Positions 1 to 6,080 of a DNA stretch of 9,150 bases are shown here, one piece after another. The notes beneath the pieces were generated by a model, which worked only from the letters and a program-made list of their open reading frames with translations, was not told where the DNA came from and searched no databases. Origin of the DNA: UBA1195 sp045598025 (GTDB taxonomy: Bacteria > Bacteroidota > Bacteroidia > Bacteroidales > WCHB1-69); contig JAZLLH010000039.1 of NCBI GenBank assembly GCA_045598025.1, positions 1 to 9,150 of the forward strand, given 5' to 3'. Every line of letters starts with the position of its first letter. Position 1 is the first letter of the stretch. A program made the position numbers and the translations under genes.

Positions 1-116
1 AGACAATCACTACCATCCGCCTGCGGCTTCCCAACGGCGAGCTGTACAGCGAAACGCTTTACACGACACCGCAGCAGGAAGCCATCAGACCATTGATTGA
101 CCCGGATTTTGCGTAG
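1..116 (+). CDS. 3' end of an unidentified protein gene (partial)
   Basis: An open frame enters from the left edge and ends at the TAG at 114-116. The first complete codon is at base 3 and 37 residues are readable, beginning TITTIRLRLPNGELYS and ending IRPLIDPDFA. The reading is supported by the strong terminator that follows about 50 bases later and by the lack of any better frame. The alternating polar and hydrophobic start suggests beta strands, but no family is recognisable from so short a tail. No function is proposed. Confidence 0.6.
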   Translation, partial: TITTIRLRLPNGELYSETLYTTPQQEAIRPLIDPDFA

Positions 117-165
117 GGTGCCTCATTGTCAAAGTCAGGAGTTCCGCTGATTCGATTTTACCCCC

Positions 166-195
166 AAAGGACTGCCCGCAGGGCAGTCCTTTTTT
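166..195 (+). terminator. Intrinsic terminator after the first gene
   Basis: A perfect stem pairs AAAGGACTGCCC (166-177) with GGGCAGTCCTTT (181-192) around a three-base GCA loop, and runs straight into a T tract ending at 195. It lies 50 bases after the stop of the upstream partial gene and ends its transcript before the PAS-protein promoter. The A/T symmetry could let it work on the other strand, but no - strand gene ends here. Confidence 0.9.
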
Positions 196-273
196 CATTT
201 TCGTACAATCCGATTGTCAACATCCTTTATCAAGCGCCCTGTTTTGAGGGAGGGCTACATTCGGATTTGTTTA

Positions 274-306
274 TTGACTTCTCAAACGATATTTTTAGTA
301 CTTTTG
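274..306 (+). promoter_or_regulatory. Bacteroidota-type promoter of the PAS-protein gene
   Basis: The -7 element TACTTTTG at 299-306 matches the Bacteroidota consensus TAnnTTTG. A TTG at 274-276 lies 22 bases upstream and is a plausible -33 element. Transcription would start near 311-314, giving a leader of about 37 bases before the ATG at 350. The call rests on consensus match and position only. Confidence 0.65.
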
Positions 307-349
307 CATTTTCAGATTCTGGAAACACAATACGAAATTTTAACGATAT

Positions 350-685
350 ATGCAGACAGATGATATTTTCCAATCCGTCAAAGCCAGCATCACAGTGTGC
401 GACACCGAAGGAAAAATAGTGTTTATGAACGATGCCTCCAAAGCTGTATTCGGTGACAAAGTCGGTGAAAGCATGATTCCCTGCCACCAGCCCCGTTCGC
501 AGGAAATCATCCGCCGGCTGATGGAACAGAAGGAAACTCATGCGTACACTATTCAGAAAGGAGAGGTTCGCAAACTGATTTATCAGACCCCTTGGTACAA
601 AGATGGTGAATTGGCCGGTCTGGTAGAATTCTCCCTTGTTCTTCCGGAGGATATGCCGCATTATGTGCGCGAAGTGAAGCCCTGA
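350..685 (+). CDS. Small single-domain PAS protein
   Basis: This 111-residue protein appears to be one PAS fold with no output domain. The N-terminal strands read ITVCDTEGKIVFMNDAS (about residues 14-30), the usual PAS beginning where a sensor recalls a current state. A helix region follows, with CHQPRSQEIIRRLMEQ (45-60), and then C-terminal strands with YQTPWYKDGELAGLVEFS (78-95). The Cys-His pair at 45-46 and the PWYxDGxxxGxVE block resemble PAS domains I recall from anaerobe regulators, but ligand binding (haem or other) is not proven. There is no signal peptide or membrane segment, so it should be cytoplasmic. It has its own promoter and terminator-flanked position, so it is probably monocistronic. 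The ATG at 350 is the only start consistent with the promoter; no Shine-Dalgarno sequence is evident, which is usual in this phylum. Its partner is unknown. Confidence 0.82.
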   Translation: MQTDDIFQSVKASITVCDTEGKIVFMNDASKAVFGDKVGESMIPCHQPRSQEIIRRLMEQKETHAYTIQKGEVRKLIYQTPWYKDGELAGLVEFSLVLPEDMPHYVREVKP

Positions 686-688
686 TAT

Positions 689-720
689 CTTCCTATCGGA
701 AGGGTGTAAAAATTAATTTT
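689..720 (+). terminator. Weak terminator-like hairpin after the PAS gene
   Basis: CTTCC (689-693) can pair with GGAAG (698-702) around a TATC loop, followed by a mixed A/T stretch rather than a clean T tract. It sits directly after the PAS stop codon. The stem is short, so termination is uncertain. Confidence 0.25.
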
Positions 721-735
721 GGAAAAACATCGGTA

Positions 736-770
736 TTTGAGAAACCGTATTCGGGAAAGTGTTACTTTTG
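736..770 (+). promoter_or_regulatory. Promoter of the SPFH-menG-menA operon
   Basis: TACTTTTG at 763-770 is a perfect TAnnTTTG -7 box. TTTG at 736-739 is the best -33 candidate, at a 23-base spacing that is slightly long. The predicted start is near 775-778, leaving a leader of about 55 very AT-rich bases before the ATG at 832. It is the only clear promoter motif seen between the PAS gene and 6018, so it probably drives all seven genes downstream. Confidence 0.65.
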
Positions 771-798
771 TATCATCAAAATGATATGATAATGATAT
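771..798 (+). promoter_or_regulatory. Candidate operator: clustered ATGATA repeats
   Basis: ATGATA occurs at 781-786, 786-791 and 792-797, and its reverse complement TATCAT at 771-776. The eight-base form AATGATAT occurs at 780-787 and 791-798, exactly 11 bases apart, about one helical turn. The cluster begins right after the -7 box and covers the likely transcription start. The second gene of the operon encodes a ribbon-helix-helix protein, a class that binds short repeated half-sites as dimers of dimers, so autoregulation is a reasonable inference. The region is AT-rich and chance repetition is possible. Confidence 0.35.
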
Positions 799-831
799 TA
801 TAAAAGTTCATTTAAAATATTAAAAAATAAC

Positions 832-1797
832 ATGATGGATACAAAAGAATTTGCAAAAAAGATGAGTGGGAAGAACAACGGCTTCCTGCATTTGTTTCTG
901 AATATCGCTTTCCTGATTGCGGGAATCGTACTGATGGTCTGTTTGGGTAATCGGGCCGGAACGGATATTCCGGTCGGATGGGTCGTATGCATCGGCGGTC
1001 TGCTGTTTTTCGTCTACCTCCTGCATCTGATCGGGTTCATGACCATACAGCCCAACCAGTCGCGGGTGCTGACCTTTTTCGGGAAATACAGTGGAACAGT
1101 ATTCGACAACGGTTTCTTCTGGATTAACCCTTTTTACGGCGCGCACCGTATGTCGCTGCGGGCCAGAAACATGGATGTGGCTCCCATCAAAGTGAACGAT
1201 AAGAACGGCAATCCCATCATGATCGGTCTGGTGTTGGTATGGAAAATCAAAGATACCTACAAAGCCTGTTTCGACATTGACGTGGAAACCCTAGCTACAC
1301 CGCAGAACGCTTCCGCCACCCAATCCCAGACGCAGACCCTGAAAGGCTATGACAGCTTTGTCAACGTCCAGAGCGATGCCGCCCTCCGGAAAGTGGCCGG
1401 CCTGTACGCCTACGACAACATGGACCACAAAAACACCGAAATTACCCTGCGCAGCGGCGGAGATGAAATCAACGACCGCCTGGAGGAAGAACTCCGTAGC
1501 CGCCTGAGCATCGCCGGCATCGAAGTGGTCGAAGCCCGCATCAACTACCTGGCATATGCTGCCGAAATTGCCAGCGTGATGCTTCGCCGCCAGCAGGCCG
1601 ATGCCATCATTTCCGCCCGCGAAAAAATTGTGGAAGGCGCTGTTTCCATGGTAGACCTGGCATTGAAAAAACTGGCTGCCGAACACGTAGTGGAATTGGA
1701 CGAAGAAAAAAAGGCCTCCATGGTGAGCAATCTGCTGGTAGTGCTCTGTGCGGATGAAAGCGCCAGTCCGGTTATCAATGCGGGAAGCCTGTATTAG
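832..1797 (+). CDS. SPFH/band-7 domain membrane protein
   Basis: This 321-residue protein belongs to the SPFH (stomatin, prohibitin, flotillin, HflK/C) superfamily, whose members form oligomeric scaffolds on the membrane. Two hydrophobic segments (about 17-39 and 48-69) should form a hairpin anchor. The band-7 domain follows, from MTIQPNQSRVLTFFGKYSGT (70-89) through LVLVWKIKDTYKACFDID (133-150) to GIEVVEARINYLAYAAEIAS (229-248). A helical tail with RRQQADAIISAREKIVEGAV (252-271) leads to the end VINAGSLY. A polar Q/S/T-rich stretch at about 155-172 interrupts the domain. The start is ATG 832 or the adjacent ATG at 835; neither has a clear Shine-Dalgarno. It is the first gene of the operon, 27 bases before an Arc-like gene. 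I recall SPFH and Arc-like genes being neighbours in other Bacteroidota, which would suggest a functional link. The precise role is unknown. Confidence 0.88.
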   Translation: MMDTKEFAKKMSGKNNGFLHLFLNIAFLIAGIVLMVCLGNRAGTDIPVGWVVCIGGLLFFVYLLHLIGFMTIQPNQSRVLTFFGKYSGTVFDNGFFWINPFYGAHRMSLRARNMDVAPIKVNDKNGNPIMIGLVLVWKIKDTYKACFDIDVETLATPQNASATQSQTQTLKGYDSFVNVQSDAALRKVAGLYAYDNMDHKNTEITLRSGGDEINDRLEEELRSRLSIAGIEVVEARINYLAYAAEIASVMLRRQQADAIISAREKIVEGAVSMVDLALKKLAAEHVVELDEEKKASMVSNLLVVLCADESASPVINAGSLY

Positions 1798-1824
1798 CCT
1801 ATTCGTTTGAATATACGGATCATT

Positions 1825-2052
1825 ATGAAAAAAAGTTTCGCATTGCGGGTGGACGAAGAGATATACAACGCCATCGAAAAGTGGGCGGCTGACGAGTTCC
1901 GCAGCACCAACGGACAGATGGAATGGATACTCTCCACGGCCTTGAAAAAGGCTGGACGCAGTCCAAAGAAGGGTCGGATACATGGCCATTCTGTCGGCAC
2001 GTTGGACGCGGATAATGCAGGAACTGTAAAATATCCGGACAACGAAAAATAA
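1825..2052 (+). CDS. Arc-like ribbon-helix-helix DNA-binding protein
   Basis: The protein has 75 residues from the ATG at 1825. Residues 1-45 fit a ribbon-helix-helix fold: the strand MKKSFALRVD, helix A EEIYNAIEKWAADEF and helix B STNGQMEWILSTALKKA. The strand would pair in a dimer and enter the major groove, as in phage P22 Arc and related repressors. The remaining 30 residues (RSPKKGRIHGHSVG and onward) are polar and probably disordered. A TTG at 1807 would add six residues, but the fold begins at the ATG, so that start is preferred. It lies between the SPFH gene (27-base gap) and menG (7-base gap), so it is transcribed with both. It may repress its own operon through the repeats at 771-798, or serve the SPFH protein in some other way. 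Family assignment is firm; the target is inferred. Confidence 0.85.
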   Translation: MKKSFALRVDEEIYNAIEKWAADEFRSTNGQMEWILSTALKKAGRSPKKGRIHGHSVGTLDADNAGTVKYPDNEK

Positions 2053-2059
2053 ACTTTGC

Positions 2060-2842
2060 ATGGGCGAAAAAGAGGAAAAAACAGTAGGTTTGCCGATGCC
2101 GGAAATTTCCGTACAGAACACGAAAGTGCATATTGCTCCACTTTTTGACCGTATAGCGGGTACTTATGACCGATTCAACCATCTGCTGTCGTTGAATATT
2201 GACAAACGGTGGAGAAAGAAGGCGGTGCGTCGGCTCCGTCCTTCAGACGAAGTGCTTGACGTAGCGGTTGGTACTGCAGATCTGGCATTGGAAATACTCC
2301 GGCAGGGCAAGGCCCGGAAGGTGCTGGGTATTGATCTGTCTTCTGAAATGATGCGCATCGGACGGGAAAAGGCGGAAAAGGAGGGCCGTACCGCAACCCT
2401 TTCCTTTCTGCAGGCCGATGCCATGGACATGCCTTTCGCGGATGAAAGTTTTGACGCCGTATGCTGCGCCTATGGTCTGCGGAATTTTTCAGATCTGGAT
2501 CGGGGACTGTCTGAAATGTTTCGGGTGCTCAAGAACGGGGGACAGCTTGTCATTCTGGAATTTTCCTATCCTTCCAGACGTCTGTTCCGTGTGCTGTACG
2601 ATTTCTTTTTTACCCGTATCATGCCCGCATTGGGCAAAAAAATCAGTAAGGATGATACTGCTTATCTCTATTTTCGCGAAAGCGTGAAAAATTTCATCTG
2701 GGGAGAGGCTATGCTTTCCCATTTGCGCAGGGCCGGTTTCGGAAACGAATCCTTCCGTCCGTTCAGCATGGGTATCACCACCCTGTATCTCGCGGAAAAA
2801 AAGGAAGCAGTATTTTCAGATAAAAAACATACAACAGATTGA
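2060..2842 (+). CDS. menG: Demethylmenaquinone methyltransferase MenG (UbiE family)
   Basis: It transfers a methyl group from S-adenosylmethionine to demethylmenaquinone, the last step of menaquinone synthesis, at the cytoplasmic face of the membrane. The 260-residue length is near the family norm (about 230-260), with a 25-residue extra N-terminus. Family marks are FDRIAGTYDRFNHLLSLNID (29-48) followed by KRW, SAM motif I DVAVGTADLA (67-76), the acidic ribose-binding loop GIDLSSEM (90-97), YGLRNFSDLDRGL (138-150) and the second UbiE signature RVLKNGGQLVILEFS (155-169). Motif I has V70 and A73 where many UbiE proteins read T and G. The stop TGA overlaps the menA ATG by one base, indicating translational coupling. 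No ubiquinone pathway is expected in this phylum, so menG is preferred over ubiE. Confidence 0.95.
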   Translation: MGEKEEKTVGLPMPEISVQNTKVHIAPLFDRIAGTYDRFNHLLSLNIDKRWRKKAVRRLRPSDEVLDVAVGTADLALEILRQGKARKVLGIDLSSEMMRIGREKAEKEGRTATLSFLQADAMDMPFADESFDAVCCAYGLRNFSDLDRGLSEMFRVLKNGGQLVILEFSYPSRRLFRVLYDFFFTRIMPALGKKISKDDTAYLYFRESVKNFIWGEAMLSHLRRAGFGNESFRPFSMGITTLYLAEKKEAVFSDKKHTTD

Positions 2843-3711
2843 TGATGAAAAAAATTCTTCTCTGGCTGCGCATAATCCGTCCGCAAACCCTTTTCGCCTC
2901 CTTGATTCCCGTCTGTGTGGCGATAAGGGTGGTGTATACCTCTGCCAGTGAGTCCCCGATTGTGGCTCGGCATCCTGTTTGGCTGGCCGTTGTGACTGCC
3001 GTTTGCGCTTTGGGCCTGCAGGTGCTGGCCAATCTGATCAATGACTATTATGATTTTATCCGTGGGGCAGACAAGGCCGGCCGTGTCGGTTTCAGGCGTC
3101 CCTTGGCCGAGGGCGAAGTAAGCCGTTCCCAAATGAAAAAGGCCTGTCTGCTCACATTGACGCTTGTACTGTGTACGGGAGTCTGGCTGGTTCTTGTGGG
3201 CGGCTGGTTTATCCTGCTCATCGGTTTGAGTGCTCTGCTTTTTGCCTGGCTGTATACAGCAACTTCCCATTCCCTTTCTTATTTGGGTATAGCAGATGTT
3301 TTTGTATTTCTTTACTACGGAGTGCTTGCCTCTGTTGGGACGGCCTACCTTTTTACCCGTGTATTTTCCGTGCAAGCTTTTCATGCCGGTGCCGTTTGCG
3401 GTTTGATTTCCATGTGTGTACTGATGACCAACAATCTGCGCGATGAGGAGGACGATCGAACCGTCGGCAAGCGCACTTTCGTTGTACGTTTCGGCCGGCC
3501 GGCCGCTTTCGGGCTTCTGATGTCGGAGGTGCTTCTGATGCCCTTCTTCGCCTATAAGGCCTTCGGTTTGTCCTGGCCGATGACCATCGGTATTGTCGGG
3601 CTCGTGTTGTGGTGCGCAGTATTCCGAGCCAAAGGGACGCAGTATAACCGCTGCCTGCTGGCCGCAGGCCTGACCAATGTGCTGTATGCTCTGCTGTGTC
3701 TGTGCGTGTAG
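2842..3711 (+). CDS. menA: 1,4-dihydroxy-2-naphthoate prenyltransferase MenA
   Basis: MenA attaches a polyprenyl chain to 1,4-dihydroxy-2-naphthoate, giving demethylmenaquinone, the substrate of MenG. It is an integral inner-membrane protein of the UbiA superfamily; this one has 289 residues, a normal length, and is strongly hydrophobic with about eight or nine likely helices. Both aspartate-rich, Mg-diphosphate-binding motifs are present: NLINDYYDFIRGAD (64-77) and NNLRDEEDDRTVGKRT (197-212). The N-terminal LRIIRPQTLFASLIPV is typical for MenA. Start ATG 2842 overlaps the menG stop; ATG 2845 is equally possible, and a TTG at 2839 is not needed. Adjacent menG and menA form a pathway unit, while the genes for making the naphthoate ring are not in this window. 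Confidence 0.93.
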   Translation: MMKKILLWLRIIRPQTLFASLIPVCVAIRVVYTSASESPIVARHPVWLAVVTAVCALGLQVLANLINDYYDFIRGADKAGRVGFRRPLAEGEVSRSQMKKACLLTLTLVLCTGVWLVLVGGWFILLIGLSALLFAWLYTATSHSLSYLGIADVFVFLYYGVLASVGTAYLFTRVFSVQAFHAGAVCGLISMCVLMTNNLRDEEDDRTVGKRTFVVRFGRPAAFGLLMSEVLLMPFFAYKAFGLSWPMTIGIVGLVLWCAVFRAKGTQYNRCLLAAGLTNVLYALLCLCV

Positions 3712-3747
3712 GCAGAATGATGTTTTTTTGAAAAAATTAAAAAAAAG

Positions 3748-4140
3748 ATGTTGAAAACGGTTTGTTATGTTGGAATAGGTAGTTTTGCAGGCGGAGTCCT
3801 GCGCTACCTGGTGTACTTGGGAGTGGAAGCAGTGAAGTGGAATTCGGCTTGGGCCACCTTCGCAGTGAATGTCTTCGGTTGCCTGCTGTTGGGATTCATT
3901 TGCGGGCTTGTCCGGGAAGGATGTTCCCTCAGTGATAATATGCGCTTGCTGCTGACTGTCGGAATTTGCGGAGGCTTTACCACTTTCTCTACTTTCGTCA
4001 ATGACGGTTTCCAGTTGTTGCAGTCTGCCCGTGTGGCACCGGCTCTGTTTTCCACTTTGGGTGGACTTTTGGCCGGATTCTGCATGCTCGGACTCGGTTA
4101 CTGCTTGGGAAATGTGCTGATGCATACAATCAAGGCTTGA
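3748..4140 (+). CDS. crcB: Fluoride ion channel CrcB/Fluc
   Basis: This 130-residue membrane protein matches the Fluc fluoride exporters, which form antiparallel dimers in the inner membrane and let fluoride leave the cell. Four hydrophobic helices are visible. Family marks are GIGSFAGGVLRY (9-20), the conserved Asn in TFAVNVFGCLLLGF (37-50) and the pore and sodium-site motif GICGGFTTFSTF (72-83) with its two phenylalanines. It follows menA by 36 AT-rich bases and precedes the aldehyde dehydrogenase by 5, so it probably shares their transcript. The 36-base gap is too short for a fluoride riboswitch, so fluoride control through that RNA is unlikely here. It is a single full-length copy, which fits a homodimer rather than a paired heterodimer. 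Confidence 0.93.
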   Translation: MLKTVCYVGIGSFAGGVLRYLVYLGVEAVKWNSAWATFAVNVFGCLLLGFICGLVREGCSLSDNMRLLLTVGICGGFTTFSTFVNDGFQLLQSARVAPALFSTLGGLLAGFCMLGLGYCLGNVLMHTIKA

Positions 4141-4145
4141 AAAAT

Positions 4146-5564
4146 ATGGAAATGACGCAGTATGATATACAGGAAATAGTCGCCCGTCAGCGGGATTTTT
4201 TCCGCCAGGGGAAAACGCTGGATGTGTCATGGCGCCGACGGCAGCTTCAAAAGCTGAAAGCGGCCGTTCAAACTCATGAAAAAGCGTTTGAACAGGCTCT
4301 TGCCGAGGATTTGGGCCGTAGCGAGGTGGAGGCCTATCTTTGTGACATAGGACCTGTCATTGTGGAAATCAATGAAATCCTGCACGGATTAAGACGCTGG
4401 GCCCGTCCCGAACGGCATTTCAGCGGTTGGATGTGTTTCCCCAGTATCCGTACCAGGGTGTATAAAATGCCTTATGGCGTGACGCTCGTCATCAGTCCGT
4501 TCAACTTTCCGGTATTGCTCACTCTCGGTGTTGTGGCGGCCAGCATAAGCGGAGGAAATACCGTGGTGGTCAAAGCCAGTTCCAAATCTCCGGCCTGTAC
4601 GAAAGCCCTGCATCAATGTCTGGCCGAAACCTTTCCTCCGGAATACGTCTGTCTGATAGACGGCGGACATGAAGTCGCCGATTATTGTTTGCAGCAGCGT
4701 TTTGACAAAATTTTCTATACCGGATCTCCGGCGGTGGGCCGGCATGTGATGACCGAAGCAGCGAAAAACCTCACTCCCGTTGCATTGGAATTGGGAGGGG
4801 AGAGTGGCAACTGGTGTATTGTCCGTCAGGATGCCGATCTCAGGGATGCTGCCCGGAAAATTGCCTTTTTCAAATTGTGCAATGCCGGACAGATTTGCAT
4901 CAATATCAATCAAGTGGCAGTGGCGGAAGAAGTAGCCGATGCCTTCCTTTCCGCTCTGAAGGCGGAGTTTGTCCGACAAATCGGGGAAGATCCCCTCTCC
5001 AATCCGGAATATCCCCGCCTGATTACGGAAACAGCCTATGAGCGTTGTGCGCAGGAGGCCGACTGTTATCGGGACCGCATCGTTTTCGGGGGGAATGGAA
5101 ATCCGCAATCCCGCCGCTATGCTCCTACGTTGATTTACCCGGTCCGTGCGGACGAGGGAGTGGTGAAGCACGAACTTTTCAGCCCGTTGCTGCCGATTGT
5201 TCCTTTCAAGGATGAGGCAATCCATGAATTGTTGGATTGCATTGCCGAACGCGAACATCCGTTGGCTCTGTATCTTTTTACACGGGATAAAAAATGGGCC
5301 CGTCGCTGCATGCAGCGCATGCAATACGGAGGCGGCTGTATCAACGAGGTGTGTATACACCTGATGGTCAAAGGCGTGCCTTTCAATGGCACAGGTCATT
5401 CGGGTATGGGTGCTTATCACGGTGAATGGGGATTCCGCGAATTTACCCATCCGTCAACCGTGCTGACGGGAAGCCGCAGGTTCAATCTGTCGCTGCGCGA
5501 GCATCCCTACGGCGGACGGAATGCTTTGCGTAAACTTTTTATTTTGAGAAAATTCGAACGGTGA
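4146..5564 (+). CDS. Class-3-like NAD(P)-dependent aldehyde dehydrogenase
   Basis: This 472-residue protein oxidises an aldehyde to the acid with NAD(P). The substrate cannot be read from sequence. The catalytic set is complete: Asn120 in ISPFNFPVLL, Lys143 in NTVVVKAS, the cofactor loop FYTGSPAVG (190-198), Glu215 in LELGGES and nucleophile Cys251 in CNAGQICININ. The C-terminal block PFNGTGHSGMGAYHGEWGF, the missing N-terminal extension and the ending SLREHPYGG resemble ALDH3/YwdH-type enzymes. The glutamate motif departs from the usual ELGGKSP by reading ELGGESG, Lys to Glu and Pro to Gly, a site near the active centre. ATG 4146 is chosen; a TTG at 4137 overlapping the crcB stop and an ATG at 4152 are alternatives. 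It has no signal peptide, so it is cytoplasmic. Its link to menaquinone genes is only positional. Confidence 0.9.
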   Translation: MEMTQYDIQEIVARQRDFFRQGKTLDVSWRRRQLQKLKAAVQTHEKAFEQALAEDLGRSEVEAYLCDIGPVIVEINEILHGLRRWARPERHFSGWMCFPSIRTRVYKMPYGVTLVISPFNFPVLLTLGVVAASISGGNTVVVKASSKSPACTKALHQCLAETFPPEYVCLIDGGHEVADYCLQQRFDKIFYTGSPAVGRHVMTEAAKNLTPVALELGGESGNWCIVRQDADLRDAARKIAFFKLCNAGQICININQVAVAEEVADAFLSALKAEFVRQIGEDPLSNPEYPRLITETAYERCAQEADCYRDRIVFGGNGNPQSRRYAPTLIYPVRADEGVVKHELFSPLLPIVPFKDEAIHELLDCIAEREHPLALYLFTRDKKWARRCMQRMQYGGGCINEVCIHLMVKGVPFNGTGHSGMGAYHGEWGFREFTHPSTVLTGSRRFNLSLREHPYGGRNALRKLFILRKFER

Positions 5565-5622
5565 CCGAGAGGAAATCATTTAATGCATATGTTTTATGGA
5601 AGACATCAGAAACAACAGCCAA

Positions 5623-5925
5623 ATGAAAAAAGTGAGAATTACGGTGATACGGAAAGCCTGCTATCCCGATTTGATGGAAAAATATGAAAATCCCATTGAG
5701 CATGCCTGTACACTTCGTGAAGGACAGGTGTTCGTGTCCGAAAACGGGAAATGTCCGGTCGGATTGTGCGACAGCGCATGGAGCAGCATGAAGGAATTTG
5801 TGGAAGTGCTGGCGCAAGGAGGCGGGAATTTTTACGACGGATGGATGAAAAATCCCTATTCTGCTCTGATTTCCTGTAATGACGGATTCCGTCCGGTGAG
5901 TTTTTTGCTGGAAACCCAGGATTGA
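5623..5925 (+). CDS. TIGR04076 family protein, function unknown
   Basis: The protein is 100 residues from the ATG at 5623, beginning MKKVRITVIRKACYPDLMEK as members of this family do. Other family marks are LREGQVFVSENGKCPVGLCD (31-50), the following SAW, GGGNFYDGWMKNP (67-79) and ISCNDGFRPVSFLLE (83-97). Five cysteines (13, 29, 44, 49, 85) are present, several at conserved places, so metal binding or redox chemistry is possible but unproven. An in-frame ATG at 5596 would add nine poorly conserved residues. It is small, soluble and without a signal peptide. It follows the aldehyde dehydrogenase by about 58 bases with no terminator between, and looks like the last gene of the operon. No biochemical role is known to me. 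Confidence 0.85.
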   Translation: MKKVRITVIRKACYPDLMEKYENPIEHACTLREGQVFVSENGKCPVGLCDSAWSSMKEFVEVLAQGGGNFYDGWMKNPYSALISCNDGFRPVSFLLETQD

Positions 5926-5957
5926 TACAACGTACGGAAAGGCATCAATCTTCTGTG

Positions 5958-5985
5958 TTCCTTGTGCGGACAAGGAATAATTTAT
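5958..5985 (+). terminator. Probable terminator of the long operon
   Basis: TTCCTTGT (5958-5965) pairs perfectly with ACAAGGAA (5970-5977) around a GCGG loop, and TAATTTAT follows. The T run is broken, so strength is uncertain, but it lies 33 bases past the last stop of the operon and just ahead of the next promoter. Confidence 0.5.
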
Positions 5986-6017
5986 CTGAAGGCTGCAAAA
6001 GGAATCGTAAAAATAAC

Positions 6018-6025
6018 TACTTTTG
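6018..6025 (+). promoter_or_regulatory. -7 promoter element of the DUF1846 gene
   Basis: TACTTTTG matches the TAnnTTTG consensus exactly. No convincing TTG lies at the -33 position; the upstream stretch is A-rich. The leader would be about 50 bases to the ATG at 6081. Together with the hairpin at 5958-5977 this marks a separate transcription unit. Confidence 0.6.
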
Positions 6026-6080
6026 CAGTCTGTTTTTTTAAGAAAGAAAACAGCTTTTCACAGGCTAATACATAAGGAAG

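Noticed and set aside
126..419. A 97-codon + strand frame over the terminator and first promoter
   Set aside because: It runs through the terminator hairpin and into the PAS gene in another frame; the product has no coherent features.
1807..1824. TTG start for the Arc-like gene
   Set aside because: The six added residues lie outside the ribbon-helix-helix fold, and the ATG at 1825 gives the family-typical N-terminus.
2051..2058. AAACTTTG just before menG as a promoter element
   Set aside because: It lacks the initial T of TAnnTTTG and ends one base before the start codon, so it could only serve a transcript starting inside the gene.
1291..2121. A 276-codon - strand frame across the SPFH and Arc-like genes
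   Set aside because: It spans two real + strand genes and their gap, with a composition typical of reverse-frame translation.
3712..3747. Possible fluoride riboswitch before crcB
   Set aside because: The 36-base gap is too short and is mostly A and T, with none of the conserved pseudoknot elements.
2668..4230. A 520-codon open frame on the - strand across menA and crcB
   Set aside because: It is antisense to two certain genes, its product is low-complexity and rich in Gln, His and Ser, and no domain is recognisable; it is a codon-bias shadow.
4389..5450. A 353-codon open frame on the - strand opposite the aldehyde dehydrogenase
   Set aside because: It is antisense to a clear enzyme with complete catalytic residues; no promoter or homology-like motif supports it.
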